From Lysobacterales bacterium (GTDB lineage Bacteria; Pseudomonadota; Gammaproteobacteria; Xanthomonadales; Rhodanobacteraceae): 61,131 bases of DNA. The stretch's first letter is position 1, and the number at the start of each line of letters is the position of its first letter. Made by a program: the position numbers and the translations under genes. This document shows, in pieces, positions 35,747-45,141 of this stretch. Under the pieces are notes generated by a model, which saw only the letters and a list, made by a program, of their open reading frames with translations, did not search any database and had not been told where the DNA came from. The stretch lies in the NCBI GenBank assembly GCA_017305055.1, contig JAFKMZ010000018.1:1-61131 (forward strand), read 5' to 3'.

Positions 35747-38700
35747 TTTCTGAGTTGCCTACGCGGCAGCGAACGACCACGGCTTGCCAGTCTTCTTGCT
35801 CACACCTTTCTGAGCTGCCTACGCGGCAGCGAACTGTGCGTGACTTGATCGATGCAAGGCGCTCCCTTTCTGAGCTGCCTACGCGGCAGCGAACAATCCC
35901 TGCGCGACGAAATCGTAATTGCCGACTTTCTGAGCTGCCTACGCGGCAGCGAACGGCATGGGTGCTGTGGTGACGCGCATCTACGCTTTCTGAGCTGCCT
36001 ACGCGGCAGCGAACCCGTCGCGCTTCCCATGCCTGTCGTGCCGGATTTTCTGAGCTGCCTACGCGGCAGCGAACACGCCAGTGCTGCTGTTGGTGCCTTG
36101 CCCGATTTTCTGAGCTGCCTACGCGGCAGCGAACCCACGGTCGCAGAGAGCGACCACCGCGCCTCGTTTCTGAGCTGCCTACGCGGCAGCGAACGCCGAC
36201 CAGACGGCGGACTGCGCAACCGTGATTTTCTGAGCTGCCTACGCGGCAGCGAACTTTTCCCGTATGAAGACGTGAATGTCGCCGATTTTCTGAGCTGCCT
36301 ACGCGGCAGCGAACCTGCTGGGCATCGCGCTGCAGGAGTCCGGCCTTTTCTGAGCTGCCTACGCGGCAGCGAACACTTCATCAGCGTCGCGATGCTCGAA
36401 GCGCCTTTTCTGAGCTGCCTACGCGGCAGCGAACGTCGTGCGCGATGCGGGAGAAGGCATCGGCCTTTTCTGAGCTGCCTACGCGGCAGCGAACGTGTGC
36501 GTGTGGGCGCTGGCTGTGCTGGCGTGTTTCTGAGCTGCCTACGCGGCAGCGAACGTGCGGATGTACCCAGCCAGGCCGCTGGACTGTTTCTGAGCTGCCT
36601 ACGCGGCAGCGAACGCAGACCCCGACGCGCAGCCAACTCGTCTACTTTTCTGAGCTGCCTACGCGGCAGCGAACGCTATTGCCGGGTATGCACCTCTGCC
36701 GGCGTGTTTCTGAGCTGCCTACGCGGCAGCGAACGTCCAGCACGAAAGGTACGGCCTCGTCTTCCGTTTCTGAGCTGCCTACGCGGCAGCGAACCAGCAG
36801 CACTGGCGTCGTGCTCGCGTTCGCGATTTCTGAGCTGCCTACGCGGCAGCGAACCCATCGGTCACGCCGACCGTCGCCGACACCATTTTCTGAGCTGCCT
36901 ACGCGGCAGCGAACATCAGCGTGGCAGCGCCGAACGATCCCGAAATTTTCTGAGCTGCCTACGCGGCAGCGAACTCCACGCTACGCACTCGCTTGATGCC
37001 TGGCGGTTTCTGAGCTGCCTACGCGGCAGCGAACTTCAGCTTTTGAGCGATCCGCAAGGGCTTGGGTTTCTGAGCTGCCTACGCGGCAGCGAACGTTTTC
37101 AACAGCACGAATGGCTGGGCGACACCTTTTTGAGCTGCCTACGCGGCAGCGAACAATGATGCCGACGACCTGCACACCTACTTCCTTTTCTGAGCTGCCT
37201 ACGCGGCAGCGAACCCGTTCCCGTCGTGCCGGATGGCGCCGCAGCGTTTCTGAGCTGCCTACGCGGCAGCGAACTAGCACGACCGCGCAAGAGTGACGTT
37301 TTGCGATTTCTGAGCTGCCTACGCGGCAGCGAACGACCTGCTGCGCGGCGAGTCCGACCCGGCCAATTTCTGAGCTGCCTACGCGGCAGCGAACCGGCCA
37401 TCGGTACAGGTCACGTCACAGTGACATTTCTGAGCTGCCTACGCGGCAGCGAACTTGTGGCAGTTCGAGGCCGGCGGCGGCGTCCAGTTTCTGAGCTGCC
37501 TACGCGGCAGCGAACACTGAGTCACGTATCGGCCGCCGCCCCAGCACTTTCTGAGCTGCCTACGCGGCAGCGAACAAAAAAAAGCCCCGCCGAGTGGCAG
37601 GGCTTCATTTCTGAGCTGCCTACGCGGCAGCGAACCACGTCCTTCAGCGCGTCCAGCAGCACCTTGAGTTTCTGAGCTGCCTACGCGGCAGCGAACCCGT
37701 CGCGCTTCCCGTGCCTGTCGTGCCGGATTTTCTGAGCTGCCTACGCGGCAGCGAACACCAGCAACGTCGCTGCGCAGTACACCAGCCTTTTCTGAGCTGC
37801 CTACGCGGCAGCGAACACCTCAACGCCGACGAATTGACGATGTTTTTGTTTCTGAGCTGCCTACGCGGCAGCGAACGAGGGGTTTGATCGCAGTCGGGGT
37901 GCCTCGATTTTCTGAGCTGCCTACGCGGCAGCGAACCGATAGCCTCGCCTTTGCCGAGCGCGTAATGCTTTCTGAGCTGCCTACGCGGCAGCGAACAGCT
38001 GCGGACATGTCAGCACTTGCGGGGCTGGTTTCTGAGCTGCCTACGCGGCAGCGAACGTGGATGTCGTCGTCGGGTTTCACTGCTGCGCTTTCTGAGCTGC
38101 CTACGCGGCAGCGAACATCACTTCGCGTTGTCCAACGTGCTTGGCCGATTTCTGAGCTGCCTACGCGGCAGCGAACTCGTCGGCGTTGAGGTTGCTGATC
38201 AGGATCGTTTTCTGAGCTGCCTACGCGGCAGCGAACCAAGCGAGCGAATGCGTACTCGACATCGTTCGTTTCTGAGCTGCCTACGCGGCAGCGAACGAGT
38301 TCAGCGATACGACGCCGGCCCTCTACATTTTCTGAGCTGCCTACGCGGCAGCGAACAGAAGCCGCAAGAATCAATGGGTTGAAGGGCGTTTCTGAGCTGC
38401 CTACGCGGCAGCGAACTGCGTAACGCCGAAGCCATGCTGCCGCTGCTTTTTCTGAGCTGCCTACGCGGCAGCGAACTTTACAACGGTGACTGCGTTGAAG
38501 TTCTTCGCTTTCTGAGCTGCCTACGCGGCAGCGAACGCAGGCGTTACGGGGCAAGGGATTCCGGCCTGTTTCTGAGCTGCCTACGCGGCAGCGAACTCAA
38601 CCAGATCAAGTTCGCCTGCCCGTTGCAGTTTCTGAGCTGCCTACGCGGCAGCGAACGGTACGACGCTGGGGACAGATGCCGATGACGTTTTCTGAGCTGC

Positions 38701-40038
38701 CTACGCGGCAGCGAACTGCGCAACGCCGAGGCTATGCTGCCGCTGCTGTTTCTGAGCTGCCTACGCGGCAGCGAACGGTGACGTCCGTCGCGGCGCCTTG
38801 CCTGCAGATTTCTGAGCTGCCTACGCGGCAGCGAACGCGAATGGCCTGGCGTCAAGCGGTGCCGTCGCTTTCTGAGCTGCCTACGCGGCAGCGAACTCGC
38901 TGACGCCCTGCCTGCTGCTGTCGCTGTTTTTCTGAGCTGCCTACGCGGCAGCGAACGAGGAAGTACTACGTACCAAGGAAGCACTACTTTTCTGAGCTGC
39001 CTACGCGGCAGCGAACTCGACAATCAGCTTGTCACGCTGCACGTCGTCTTTCTGAGCTGCCTACGCGGCAGCGAACGCCATCGCGCGCGAGGCCAGCCGC
39101 TTGAGCCTTTTCTGAGCTGCCTACGCGGCAGCGAACCGCCTCGGCACACGTCGCACTTGCCCCATGACTTTCTGAGCTGCCTACGCGGCAGCGAACGAAT
39201 TCATGGCCGCTATCGGCGGCCAGTCGTTTTTCTGAGCTGCCTACGCGGCAGCGAACACCGCCGGGAGCATCGGCAGCGCCTCGTGATATTTCTGAGCTGC
39301 CTACGCGGCAGCGAACTACTGCCAGGACGCACAGACGATCCAGCAGCATTTCTGAGCTGCCTACGCGGCAGCGAACGCTTGCTCGGCCTCGCGCTGGGCG
39401 CGTTCCTCTTTCTGAGCTGCCTACGCGGCAGCGAACGGGAGGCCGCATGAACGCGCAGCTTGCCGAACTTTCTGAGCTGCCTACGCGGCAGCGAACTGAC
39501 GTAATGGTCGTCTGCGTCATCGGCATGCTTTCTGAGCTGCCTACGCGGCAGCGAACGCTGTGTAAGCGTCGTCATCCTCACCGTGACTTTTCTGAGCTGC
39601 CTACGCGGCAGCGAACTGTCGGCGATGGCATCCGGCATTGCGCGGCTCTTTCTGAGCTGCCTACGCGGCAGCGAACTCAGCTGGGAAAAGGCGCTTGCCG
39701 ACGGAGGTTTTCTGAGCTGCCTACGCGGCAGCGAACGCAGAGCATCCATCATCGCCACCACATCTACCTTTCTGAGCTGCCTACGCGGCAGCGAACACAA
39801 GACGCTGCGCTACGGGCCGCAAGCGCCATTTTCTGAGCTGCCTACGCGGCAGCGAACGTCAGGCTTGAATCCAATGTGACCAAAGTGCATTTCTGAGCTG
39901 CCTACGCGGCAGCGAACAACGAACGGCTGCAGCGTGAGGCCGAGGAACGCTTTCTGAGCTGCCTACGCGGCAGCGAACTGGGTATGGGTTCATGGCTTCC
40001 ATCCCACACGTTTCTGAGCTGCCTACGCGGCAGCGAAC
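35747..40038 (-). CRISPR. Type I-F CRISPR array, 72 repeats and 71 spacers
   Basis: The 28-nt repeat reads, in crRNA orientation (minus strand), GTTCGCTGCCGCG then TAGGCAGCTCAGAAA, the classic I-F hairpin repeat. Period is 60 bp with 32-nt spacers; four spacers are 33 nt (37455, 37636, 39797 and 39918), which accounts exactly for the total length. Transcription is right to left: cas6f lies beyond the right end, and the leftmost repeat (35747) has a C-to-T change expected at the leader-distal end. A second variant repeat is at 37127 (TTTTTGAGC). Related spacers: 38417-38448 with 38717-38748, and 36015-36046 with 37215-37246 and 37697-37728. The spacer at 37576-37607 forms an intrinsic terminator. 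Confidence 0.98.
37576..37607 (-). terminator. Spacer that forms an intrinsic terminator in the pre-crRNA direction
   Basis: On the minus strand the spacer reads TGAAGCCCTGCC, ACTC, GGCGGGGCTT, then six more T. AAGCCCTGCC pairs with GGCGGGGCTT over 10 bp (one G-U) with a four-nt loop, and the U-tract follows directly. It probably derives from a phage or plasmid terminator. About 30 leader-distal spacers lie beyond it. Confidence 0.75.
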
Positions 40039-40166
40039 TATAGCGCCGCGATCCAAAGGTAGCGCTAACCTGAGGATAGCGGCAAAAATTGGCCAGCCAC
40101 CCAATTGGGTGGCTGGCCGTCAAGTGTCTGATTTTCAAAGAACGCCAGAGCAGCTTGGCAAAAGGG
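40039..40166 (-). promoter_or_regulatory. I-F CRISPR leader region
   Basis: The 128 bp between the first repeat (40011-40038) and the cas6f stop should hold the leader, the array promoter and the adaptation signals. It contains a perfect 28-bp palindrome (40091-40118) and a short A/T-rich stretch beside it. I see no convincing -35/-10 pair. Confidence 0.75.
40091..40118 (-). terminator. Perfect palindrome with U-tract: likely cas operon terminator inside the leader
   Basis: GGCCAGCCACCC, AATT, GGGTGGCTGGCC is a perfect 28-bp palindrome. On the minus strand it is followed by AATTTTTGCC, giving an intrinsic terminator for the cas8f-cas6f transcript, 52 bp before the first repeat. No U-run follows on the plus strand, so it is one-directional. 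Confidence 0.75.
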
Positions 40167-40733
40167 TCAGAACCACGGCACTGTTGCGGTGCCACTCAAG
40201 CCATAGCTACTGAAAGGACCTGAAATCGCCTGCCGCAGTGGCGGACCGATGGCGATGAACAGGCAAAATGGCTGCAGGGTGCTGCGACTGTGGAGGTGGA
40301 CGTAGGGAAGGTCGGGGCGACGTTCCATGCTGGAAGGAATGGCTATTTTCGCCTGCTCCTCGGTCTCGCCCTTGCGACGCATGCGTCGACGCCGCATGCG
40401 TTCGGCGCTGGTCTTGAACTGCTTGCGCTGCACGGTGCGATGCTGGGCATCGGCGGGGGCTGCGGCAATATCCTTGATGCGTACGTGATCGCGCATGCCT
40501 TTCAGCCAGTCGGTGGCAAGCAGTTGTTGCAGGTCGGTCTGGCTGCCATGCAGGCGAAGCGTGGTACCCAGCGAGCGCGGGTTCAGGCTGTAATCGGGGA
40601 AGCTAATACCAATGGTGTCCCGGCGCTGGTGCGCCAGTGCGAGATGCAGGTGGTCATACAACACACCCAGGATTTGCGCCGAGCCGGTTTCGGGGTCGGG
40701 AACGACCGTGAGGTCAATGTAGTGCGTAGTCAT
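40167..40733 (-). CDS. cas6f: Cas6f (Csy4) pre-crRNA endonuclease
   Basis: A 188-residue protein aligning end to end with P. aeruginosa Csy4: MTTHYIDLTVVPDPE, SAQILGVLYDHLHLAL, TIGISFPDYSL, the arginine-rich helix RMRRRRMRRKGETEEQAK, and the C-terminal SSYGL and VPWF. The catalytic histidine corresponds to H30 and the catalytic serine to the one in HSRST. It cuts each repeat below the hairpin and stays bound to the crRNA 3' hairpin in the Csy complex. ATG at 40733 lies four bases after the cas7f stop. Last cas gene before the leader. Confidence 0.97.
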   Translation of the reverse strand: MTTHYIDLTVVPDPETGSAQILGVLYDHLHLALAHQRRDTIGISFPDYSLNPRSLGTTLRLHGSQTDLQQLLATDWLKGMRDHVRIKDIAAAPADAQHRTVQRKQFKTSAERMRRRRMRRKGETEEQAKIAIPSSMERRPDLPYVHLHSRSTLQPFCLFIAIGPPLRQAISGPFSSYGLSGTATVPWF

Positions 40734-40737
40734 GGCG

Positions 40738-41778
40738 TTAGTTCGCGTCGCCAAACACGCCACCGCGGATCAAGGTGGCGATGATGAAGTGCTGTTGTTC
40801 CACGTCAGGCGTCTTGTCCTTGATCACCCAACCGTCGAGCAGGTTGTAGAAGTCGGTCTTTTCCTTGGGCTGGCGGTACGCCTTGCCCTGTGTGGTGACC
40901 GAGCCGTAGGGCTCCACCGCGATGGGGCCGTTCGCGCTGGCCTCGGGATACCAGGTGTCGATGGTGCGGATAGCATTGCCGATCTTTTGCGAGTGGATGG
41001 CGGCCACATCATCGACGGCGTACAGTGTCTTGCTCTTGTCGCCACGGCCGCGATCGAGAATGAGTTCCTGCGACGGGAACACCTCCTGTCCAGCACCGAT
41101 GCGAATGAAGGCGGTGACCTGCAGCAGCATGTGCGAGCTGCCGCCGAGCCCGGCCGCGATGACATCGGCCAAAGCCTGCAGCTTGGCTTGATCGTCAGCG
41201 GAAGCTGCCAGCGCGTTCATGTCGTGGGCGAGGGCGTTGAACGTCCAGTTCGCTACGGGCTGGCCATCCTTGAGCTGCGCCACGGCCACTTCCACCTGCT
41301 CGGCGCCGATGCGGTTGCGCCACAGGAAGCGACCGTTGGCGAGGTTGGCGGCATAGCGCTTGGCCAGTTCGCCGAAGCCGTGCTGTTGCACGTAGCCGCC
41401 CACGGTGGCCAGCAGCTTGTGCCGGTAAGCGGCGTCGTTGCAGGCGGAAGGCTGGCCGGTGCCGGCGAGTACGCGCAGGGTGAATTGCACTTTCAGCGTA
41501 TCGGCGCCAGCGGGCAGGGTGGCCACGTCCACGGTCTGCAGGTTGGGGCTCTCGATCTTTGCGTTGAGCTTCAACGGGTCCTGATAGTCGGTTCGCTCTT
41601 TCCCAGCCTTCGGACGGTTGGAGATCGTGCCGCGCACGGATTTCTCGCGCAGTGTGATCGGCGCCCAACCTTGCGAGGCATTACGCGCGGTCCAGTCGCC
41701 GCCAAACAGCAGCGCATCGGAGGGATCGAGCTTGCGCTCGAAGGCGAGCACGGAAGCGGTCTTGAGTTCGTTGGCCAT
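40738..41778 (-). CDS. cas7f: Cas7f (Csy3), backbone subunit of the I-F Cascade
   Basis: A 346-residue protein with Csy3 hallmarks: [20 protein letters not shown] near the N-terminus, [20 protein letters not shown], and the C-terminal [20 protein letters not shown] and [13 protein letters not shown]. Six copies form the helical filament along the spacer. It lies 17 bp after cas5f, with its own SD (AAGGAC) upstream. Confidence 0.97.
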   Translation of the reverse strand: MANELKTASVLAFERKLDPSDALLFGGDWTARNASQGWAPITLREKSVRGTISNRPKAGKERTDYQDPLKLNAKIESPNLQTVDVATLPAGADTLKVQFTLRVLAGTGQPSACNDAAYRHKLLATVGGYVQQHGFGELAKRYAANLANGRFLWRNRIGAEQVEVAVAQLKDGQPVANWTFNALAHDMNALAASADDQAKLQALADVIAAGLGGSSHMLLQVTAFIRIGAGQEVFPSQELILDRGRGDKSKTLYAVDDVAAIHSQKIGNAIRTIDTWYPEASANGPIAVEPYGSVTTQGKAYRQPKEKTDFYNLLDGWVIKDKTPDVEQQHFIIATLIRGGVFGDAN

Positions 41779-41795
41779 GATGATGTCCTTGTCGT

Positions 41796-42770
41796 TCAGA
41801 GAGTGGTTTCGGTTTCAGGGGCGCGGTAGTCGTTGCGGCAGCGGTACAGGCCCTGGTCGGGCTGGCTGTCGGCGTACCAGAGCAGGTCGAGCGGCGAATG
41901 CAGTCGATGCGGGCCCATCCATTCGCCCATGGAGTACAGGCTTTCCACGAAGCGGAACGGGGTGCTGGCGTCGCGCGCGTTGGGCACGCTGCCGGCAGCG
42001 TGCAGCTCGCCGAGCGCGCCGTAGCCGACTGGGATGGGCACGATCCAGCCCGAGCCTTTCTGACGATCGCTTTGCCACGTGCCGTTGTCGCCGTCGGCGG
42101 CAGGGTCGTAGTGCCAGTTGACCCGCGACAGCGAAAGCCAGGCGTCGAGGCGGGTGGCGTCCGGGTTGCTGGCCTGCAGCTCGGCGAGGCGGTGGTCGAT
42201 CAGGTCGTCGCGTGCAACCAGCGCGGAGCCGGGCAGCAGGTGAGCGCGCAGCTTGTGGAACGCGGTGGTGCGGTCTGTGGTGTTGCCGGTGAAGTTGGCG
42301 ATCCACGGTGCGGCACGGGTGCCAGGCGCGGGCGGCAGCAAGCTGCCACCCGCGATGCGCATGCCATGCAGCAGCTCATTGATGGTGTGCAAGTCACGGC
42401 GCTGGGCGTCGTCGTCCCAGTTCTCGGCGTTGACGGCCAGTAGCAGCGTCAGGTCCAGGTGGATGCGGCCTTCCTCGACGATCGCTACGGTTTTGCCGTC
42501 CTTGCCGATCGGGTTGCGGGTGAGGCGAAAGCTTTTGACGAAATGGCTGTCGGTGGTTTGTTCCTGATGGTCGTGGCAGATCACGCCCACCGAACCGAAT
42601 TCCAGATCCATCCCGGCCGCGCGGGTTTTCCGTTCCAGTGCCCACATGAGACCAAGAAACGCGGTCATCGAAGGAAAGCCGTGGGTCAACGGGCTGGAGA
42701 TGGCATTCGCGTTGTATACGCGCAGGTGTGGCAGCACCACGATGTGCGTGAACGTGGGAAGCGTGCTCAT
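41796..42770 (-). CDS. cas5f: Cas5f (Csy2), tail subunit of the I-F Cascade
   Basis: A 324-residue Csy2 protein: [36 protein letters not shown], and the C-terminal [18 protein letters not shown]. With Cas8f it binds the crRNA 5' handle and takes part in PAM recognition. ATG at 42770 overlaps the cas8f stop by four bases. Confidence 0.97.
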   Translation of the reverse strand: MSTLPTFTHIVVLPHLRVYNANAISSPLTHGFPSMTAFLGLMWALERKTRAAGMDLEFGSVGVICHDHQEQTTDSHFVKSFRLTRNPIGKDGKTVAIVEEGRIHLDLTLLLAVNAENWDDDAQRRDLHTINELLHGMRIAGGSLLPPAPGTRAAPWIANFTGNTTDRTTAFHKLRAHLLPGSALVARDDLIDHRLAELQASNPDATRLDAWLSLSRVNWHYDPAADGDNGTWQSDRQKGSGWIVPIPVGYGALGELHAAGSVPNARDASTPFRFVESLYSMGEWMGPHRLHSPLDLLWYADSQPDQGLYRCRNDYRAPETETTL

Positions 42771-44140
42771 GCGGCACCTACCTTGGCATGGCGTTGCAAC
42801 GGAATAGGCCAGGTGACCTCCAGGATGGCGCGGCTGGCAAAGCGGCGCATTTCCGCTTCGCCTAGCGCAACGAGCTTGTCGCTGCGGTTGCGCAGCTGGC
42901 CGTTGAGCCACAGCCCAAACGCGGTGGCGACTTCATCGGCCCAGTCGCCACGGTCGTAGGCTTGATTGAAAGCGATGTCTTCTTCGCGCCAGTGCGCGTG
43001 TTCGGGATCGTCGCGCAGCGGCAGCTCGCGGCGATCCGGGTCGAGCCAGAGCCGTTCCGCAAGTGACAGTCGACAATCGGCGTCACGTGTCCAGCCGGCG
43101 GTGTATTGCCCATGGATGGTGGCGCCGAACAGCATCACTTGGTCGCCAAGCGCGTCCGTCCAGCGTTTGACGGTCGCTCGGGTTTCCTGGTTGGGGTCGG
43201 GATCGGTCTTGAGGAAATCGGCCAGCTCGCGGACGTGCTGGCGCACGTCATTAAACCAATAGAACGCGCCGCGTCGTTCCTGAAACACCGAGTCGAGGTT
43301 CAGCAGGTGAGTCCCTTCGCGCGGCTTCCAGGCTGCGGGCGGAAGTGAGGCCAGCAGATAATTCACGCCGCGTCGCGCCTTGTTTTGGGGGCTTACGTTC
43401 TGTGCGTTCGATCCACCGAGGGTTCGTGCCACCAGGCCGGGAAACGTCGAGTGATCGGCAAAGGTGGGCTTTTGCTTACGTGTGCCGCGGGCGACGAAGC
43501 TGGCCTCACGAGTACTACGGATGTCCTCGTGCACAGCATGCTCCAAGCTGCTGGAAAACATCGGTTGCAGCAGGTGGTACTGCGCATCGTCAGATGGGCT
43601 CTCGTCGTTCTTCAGCCAGTAAATCTGTTTTGCCAGCGGGTGCGACGTGACTTTTTTGTCGGGTTCCAATACTTGCCTGAAAGCATCGATCAACGCTACC
43701 GACGTGGCGCGGTCTTCGCTCAACGCAGAGGCAAGGTCGACATCGCCATCACGAAGCCAGTCCAGCAGGCGCCTCCCATCGACGACCTCTTTCAGTAACG
43801 AGTACACGTCGAGGTGTTTCGCGTCGCTGATGGCAACATCTTCCACGAGGACGGCAACGTCATGCGTTCCGATTTCACTGCGCGCGCGGTTGAGCGCCGT
43901 CCTACTGACGTGGGCGCTGCTGGCACCCTTGATGCCGCTGTGCGTGAATTTGATGGGGTGCGTGACCACCTTCAAGTTGTGTGCGCGGGACGCTGCATCC
44001 GCCAACCATGTGGCGTAGCCGTATCTTGCCGCCGTGTCGGTACCGTCTTCCTCGCCTTTCAACTTGGTCTCGCGCCGGGCTTCGATGAAGGCGGCGATGG
44101 CCGCTCGGAACAGCGTCCCCCGCTCGGTCAGTTCAGCCAT
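42767..44140 (-). CDS. cas8f: Cas8f (Csy1), large subunit of the I-F Cascade
   Basis: A 457-residue Csy1 protein: N-terminal FRAAIAAFIEARRETKLKG, ATWLADAASRAHNLKVVTHP and FTHSGIKGASS, and C-terminal WADEVATAFGLWLNGQL. It recognises the CC PAM and opens target DNA. ATG at 44140 has TAGGAA upstream. In most I-F loci this gene directly follows cas2-3; here a toxin-antitoxin module on the other strand lies between, so cas8f needs its own promoter in 44141-44449. Confidence 0.97.
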   Translation of the reverse strand: MAELTERGTLFRAAIAAFIEARRETKLKGEEDGTDTAARYGYATWLADAASRAHNLKVVTHPIKFTHSGIKGASSAHVSRTALNRARSEIGTHDVAVLVEDVAISDAKHLDVYSLLKEVVDGRRLLDWLRDGDVDLASALSEDRATSVALIDAFRQVLEPDKKVTSHPLAKQIYWLKNDESPSDDAQYHLLQPMFSSSLEHAVHEDIRSTREASFVARGTRKQKPTFADHSTFPGLVARTLGGSNAQNVSPQNKARRGVNYLLASLPPAAWKPREGTHLLNLDSVFQERRGAFYWFNDVRQHVRELADFLKTDPDPNQETRATVKRWTDALGDQVMLFGATIHGQYTAGWTRDADCRLSLAERLWLDPDRRELPLRDDPEHAHWREEDIAFNQAYDRGDWADEVATAFGLWLNGQLRNRSDKLVALGEAEMRRFASRAILEVTWPIPLQRHAKVGAA

Positions 44141-44449
44141 TTCCTACCCCTCGTTTGATGCTCGAAAATGTTCGTCGTCCATGCGCGATCGCGGATACAT
44201 GGCCTGAAATGCAGTGAGTCACTTGATCCCTGTCCCCGGCCAAAAGTGCTTCGGGGGCAGGCCCTACACGGGCGCATCAAAAGCGAAGTTCCGGACCTCC
44301 CCAGGCCCCGTTGCCCTCGGCTTTTCCGCCCTCATGGTGTTCTACCGGATGCGCGTCTCACAAGTTGCGATCGTCAGCAGAGCTTCATGGCCCTGCACCG
44401 AGAATACGCATACAATGCAATCATTGCAGTCACTGTTGGAGCGCCGACT
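44141..44449. promoter_or_regulatory. Shared divergent promoter region of cas8f and the toxin-antitoxin genes
   Basis: This 309-bp stretch has no supported gene. It must drive cas8f leftward and the antitoxin rightward. It holds three short palindromes: CGCGATCGCG (44184-44193), AGTGAGTCACT (44213-44223) and TGCAAT-C-ATTGCA (44416-44428). The last overlaps a TACAAT -10-like hexamer (44411-44416), 22 bp before the antitoxin start, the usual position of an antitoxin operator. I find no I-F-like repeat in it by eye. Confidence 0.6.
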
Positions 44450-44719
44450 ATGGCCACCATGACCATTCGCAATCTGGACGACGACTTGAAGACGCGGCTG
44501 CGCGTGCAGGCGGCGCGGCATGGGCGCTCCATGGAAGAGGAAGCCCGCTGCGTCTTGCGCGAGGCCCTGTCTGTCAAGCCAAAGGCTAGCAGCGGCGCCG
44601 CCTGGGTCGCTGACATCCGCGCGCTGGTGGAGCCATTCGGCGGCATCGAACTGGAGTTGCCGCCGCGCGAACCGGCGCGTGAGCCCCCCGATTTCAGCGG
44701 CCCCGAGTTCGGCGAATGA
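44450..44719 (+). CDS. vapB: FitA/VapB-type ribbon-helix-helix antitoxin
   Basis: An 89-residue antitoxin. The N-terminal RHH domain reads MTIRNLDDDLKTRLRVQAARHGRSMEEEARCVLREAL, the standard FitA-like sequence; the acidic/proline-rich C-terminus (IELELPPREPAREPPDF) should thread into the toxin active site. It neutralises VapC and represses its own promoter. ATG at 44450 has TTGGAG eight bases upstream; a second ATG at 44459 is possible. The stop overlaps vapC by four bases. It lies inside the I-F cas locus on the opposite strand. Confidence 0.92.
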   Translation: MATMTIRNLDDDLKTRLRVQAARHGRSMEEEARCVLREALSVKPKASSGAAWVADIRALVEPFGGIELELPPREPAREPPDFSGPEFGE

Positions 44720-45132
44720 TCGTTCTGGATACCAACGTCATCTCCGAGGTGTTCAAGCCCAAACCGGCCCCCGGCGTCCTGGCCTGGTTGCAACAACAGG
44801 ATGACGGCCTGGTGTTCACGACGGCAGTCACGCGTGGCGAGCTGCTGTACGGCTTGAACATCATGGCCAATGGAAAACGCCGGGAAATGCTGGTGTCCGG
44901 ATTGCAGCGCATCTTTGCGATGCGCTTTGTGGGTCGGGTATTGCCTTATGACGAGGCTGCCGCAGATGCCTATGCCCTGATCCTGGCCCAACGCCGCAGC
45001 TCGGGGCGACCGACCAGTGTGCCCGACGCCATGATTGCTGGCATCGTGCGTTCGCGCGGCGCCACGCTGGCCACGCGCAATGTGCGCGACTTTGCAGATT
45101 GCGGCATCACGCTGGTCGATCCGTGGCAGTGA
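44716..45132 (+). CDS. vapC: VapC/FitB-type PIN-domain ribonuclease toxin
   Basis: A 138-residue PIN-domain toxin. The acidic catalytic residues are intact: D5 (VLDTNVISE), E42 (TRGELLYG), D104 (VPDAMIAG) and D125 (TRNVRDFA). Such toxins cleave tRNA, often initiator tRNA, or rRNA. It is coupled to vapB by a four-base overlap. Its stop is nine bases from the cas2-3 stop on the opposite strand, so the two transcripts converge. Confidence 0.94.
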   Translation: MIVLDTNVISEVFKPKPAPGVLAWLQQQDDGLVFTTAVTRGELLYGLNIMANGKRREMLVSGLQRIFAMRFVGRVLPYDEAAADAYALILAQRRSSGRPTSVPDAMIAGIVRSRGATLATRNVRDFADCGITLVDPWQ

Positions 45133-45141
45133 TGTGCTGGA

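Noticed and set aside
35743-39879. Open frames with repeated FLSCLRGSE or SLPRRQLRK peptides
   Set aside because: They follow the 60-bp CRISPR period, which is a multiple of three, so frames stay open by chance.
44141-44449. Possible hidden CRISPR-repeat-like guide RNA beside the cas-embedded toxin-antitoxin, as in CreTA
   Set aside because: By eye no segment matches both halves of the I-F repeat; a computed alignment with the repeat would be needed to exclude a very degenerate copy.
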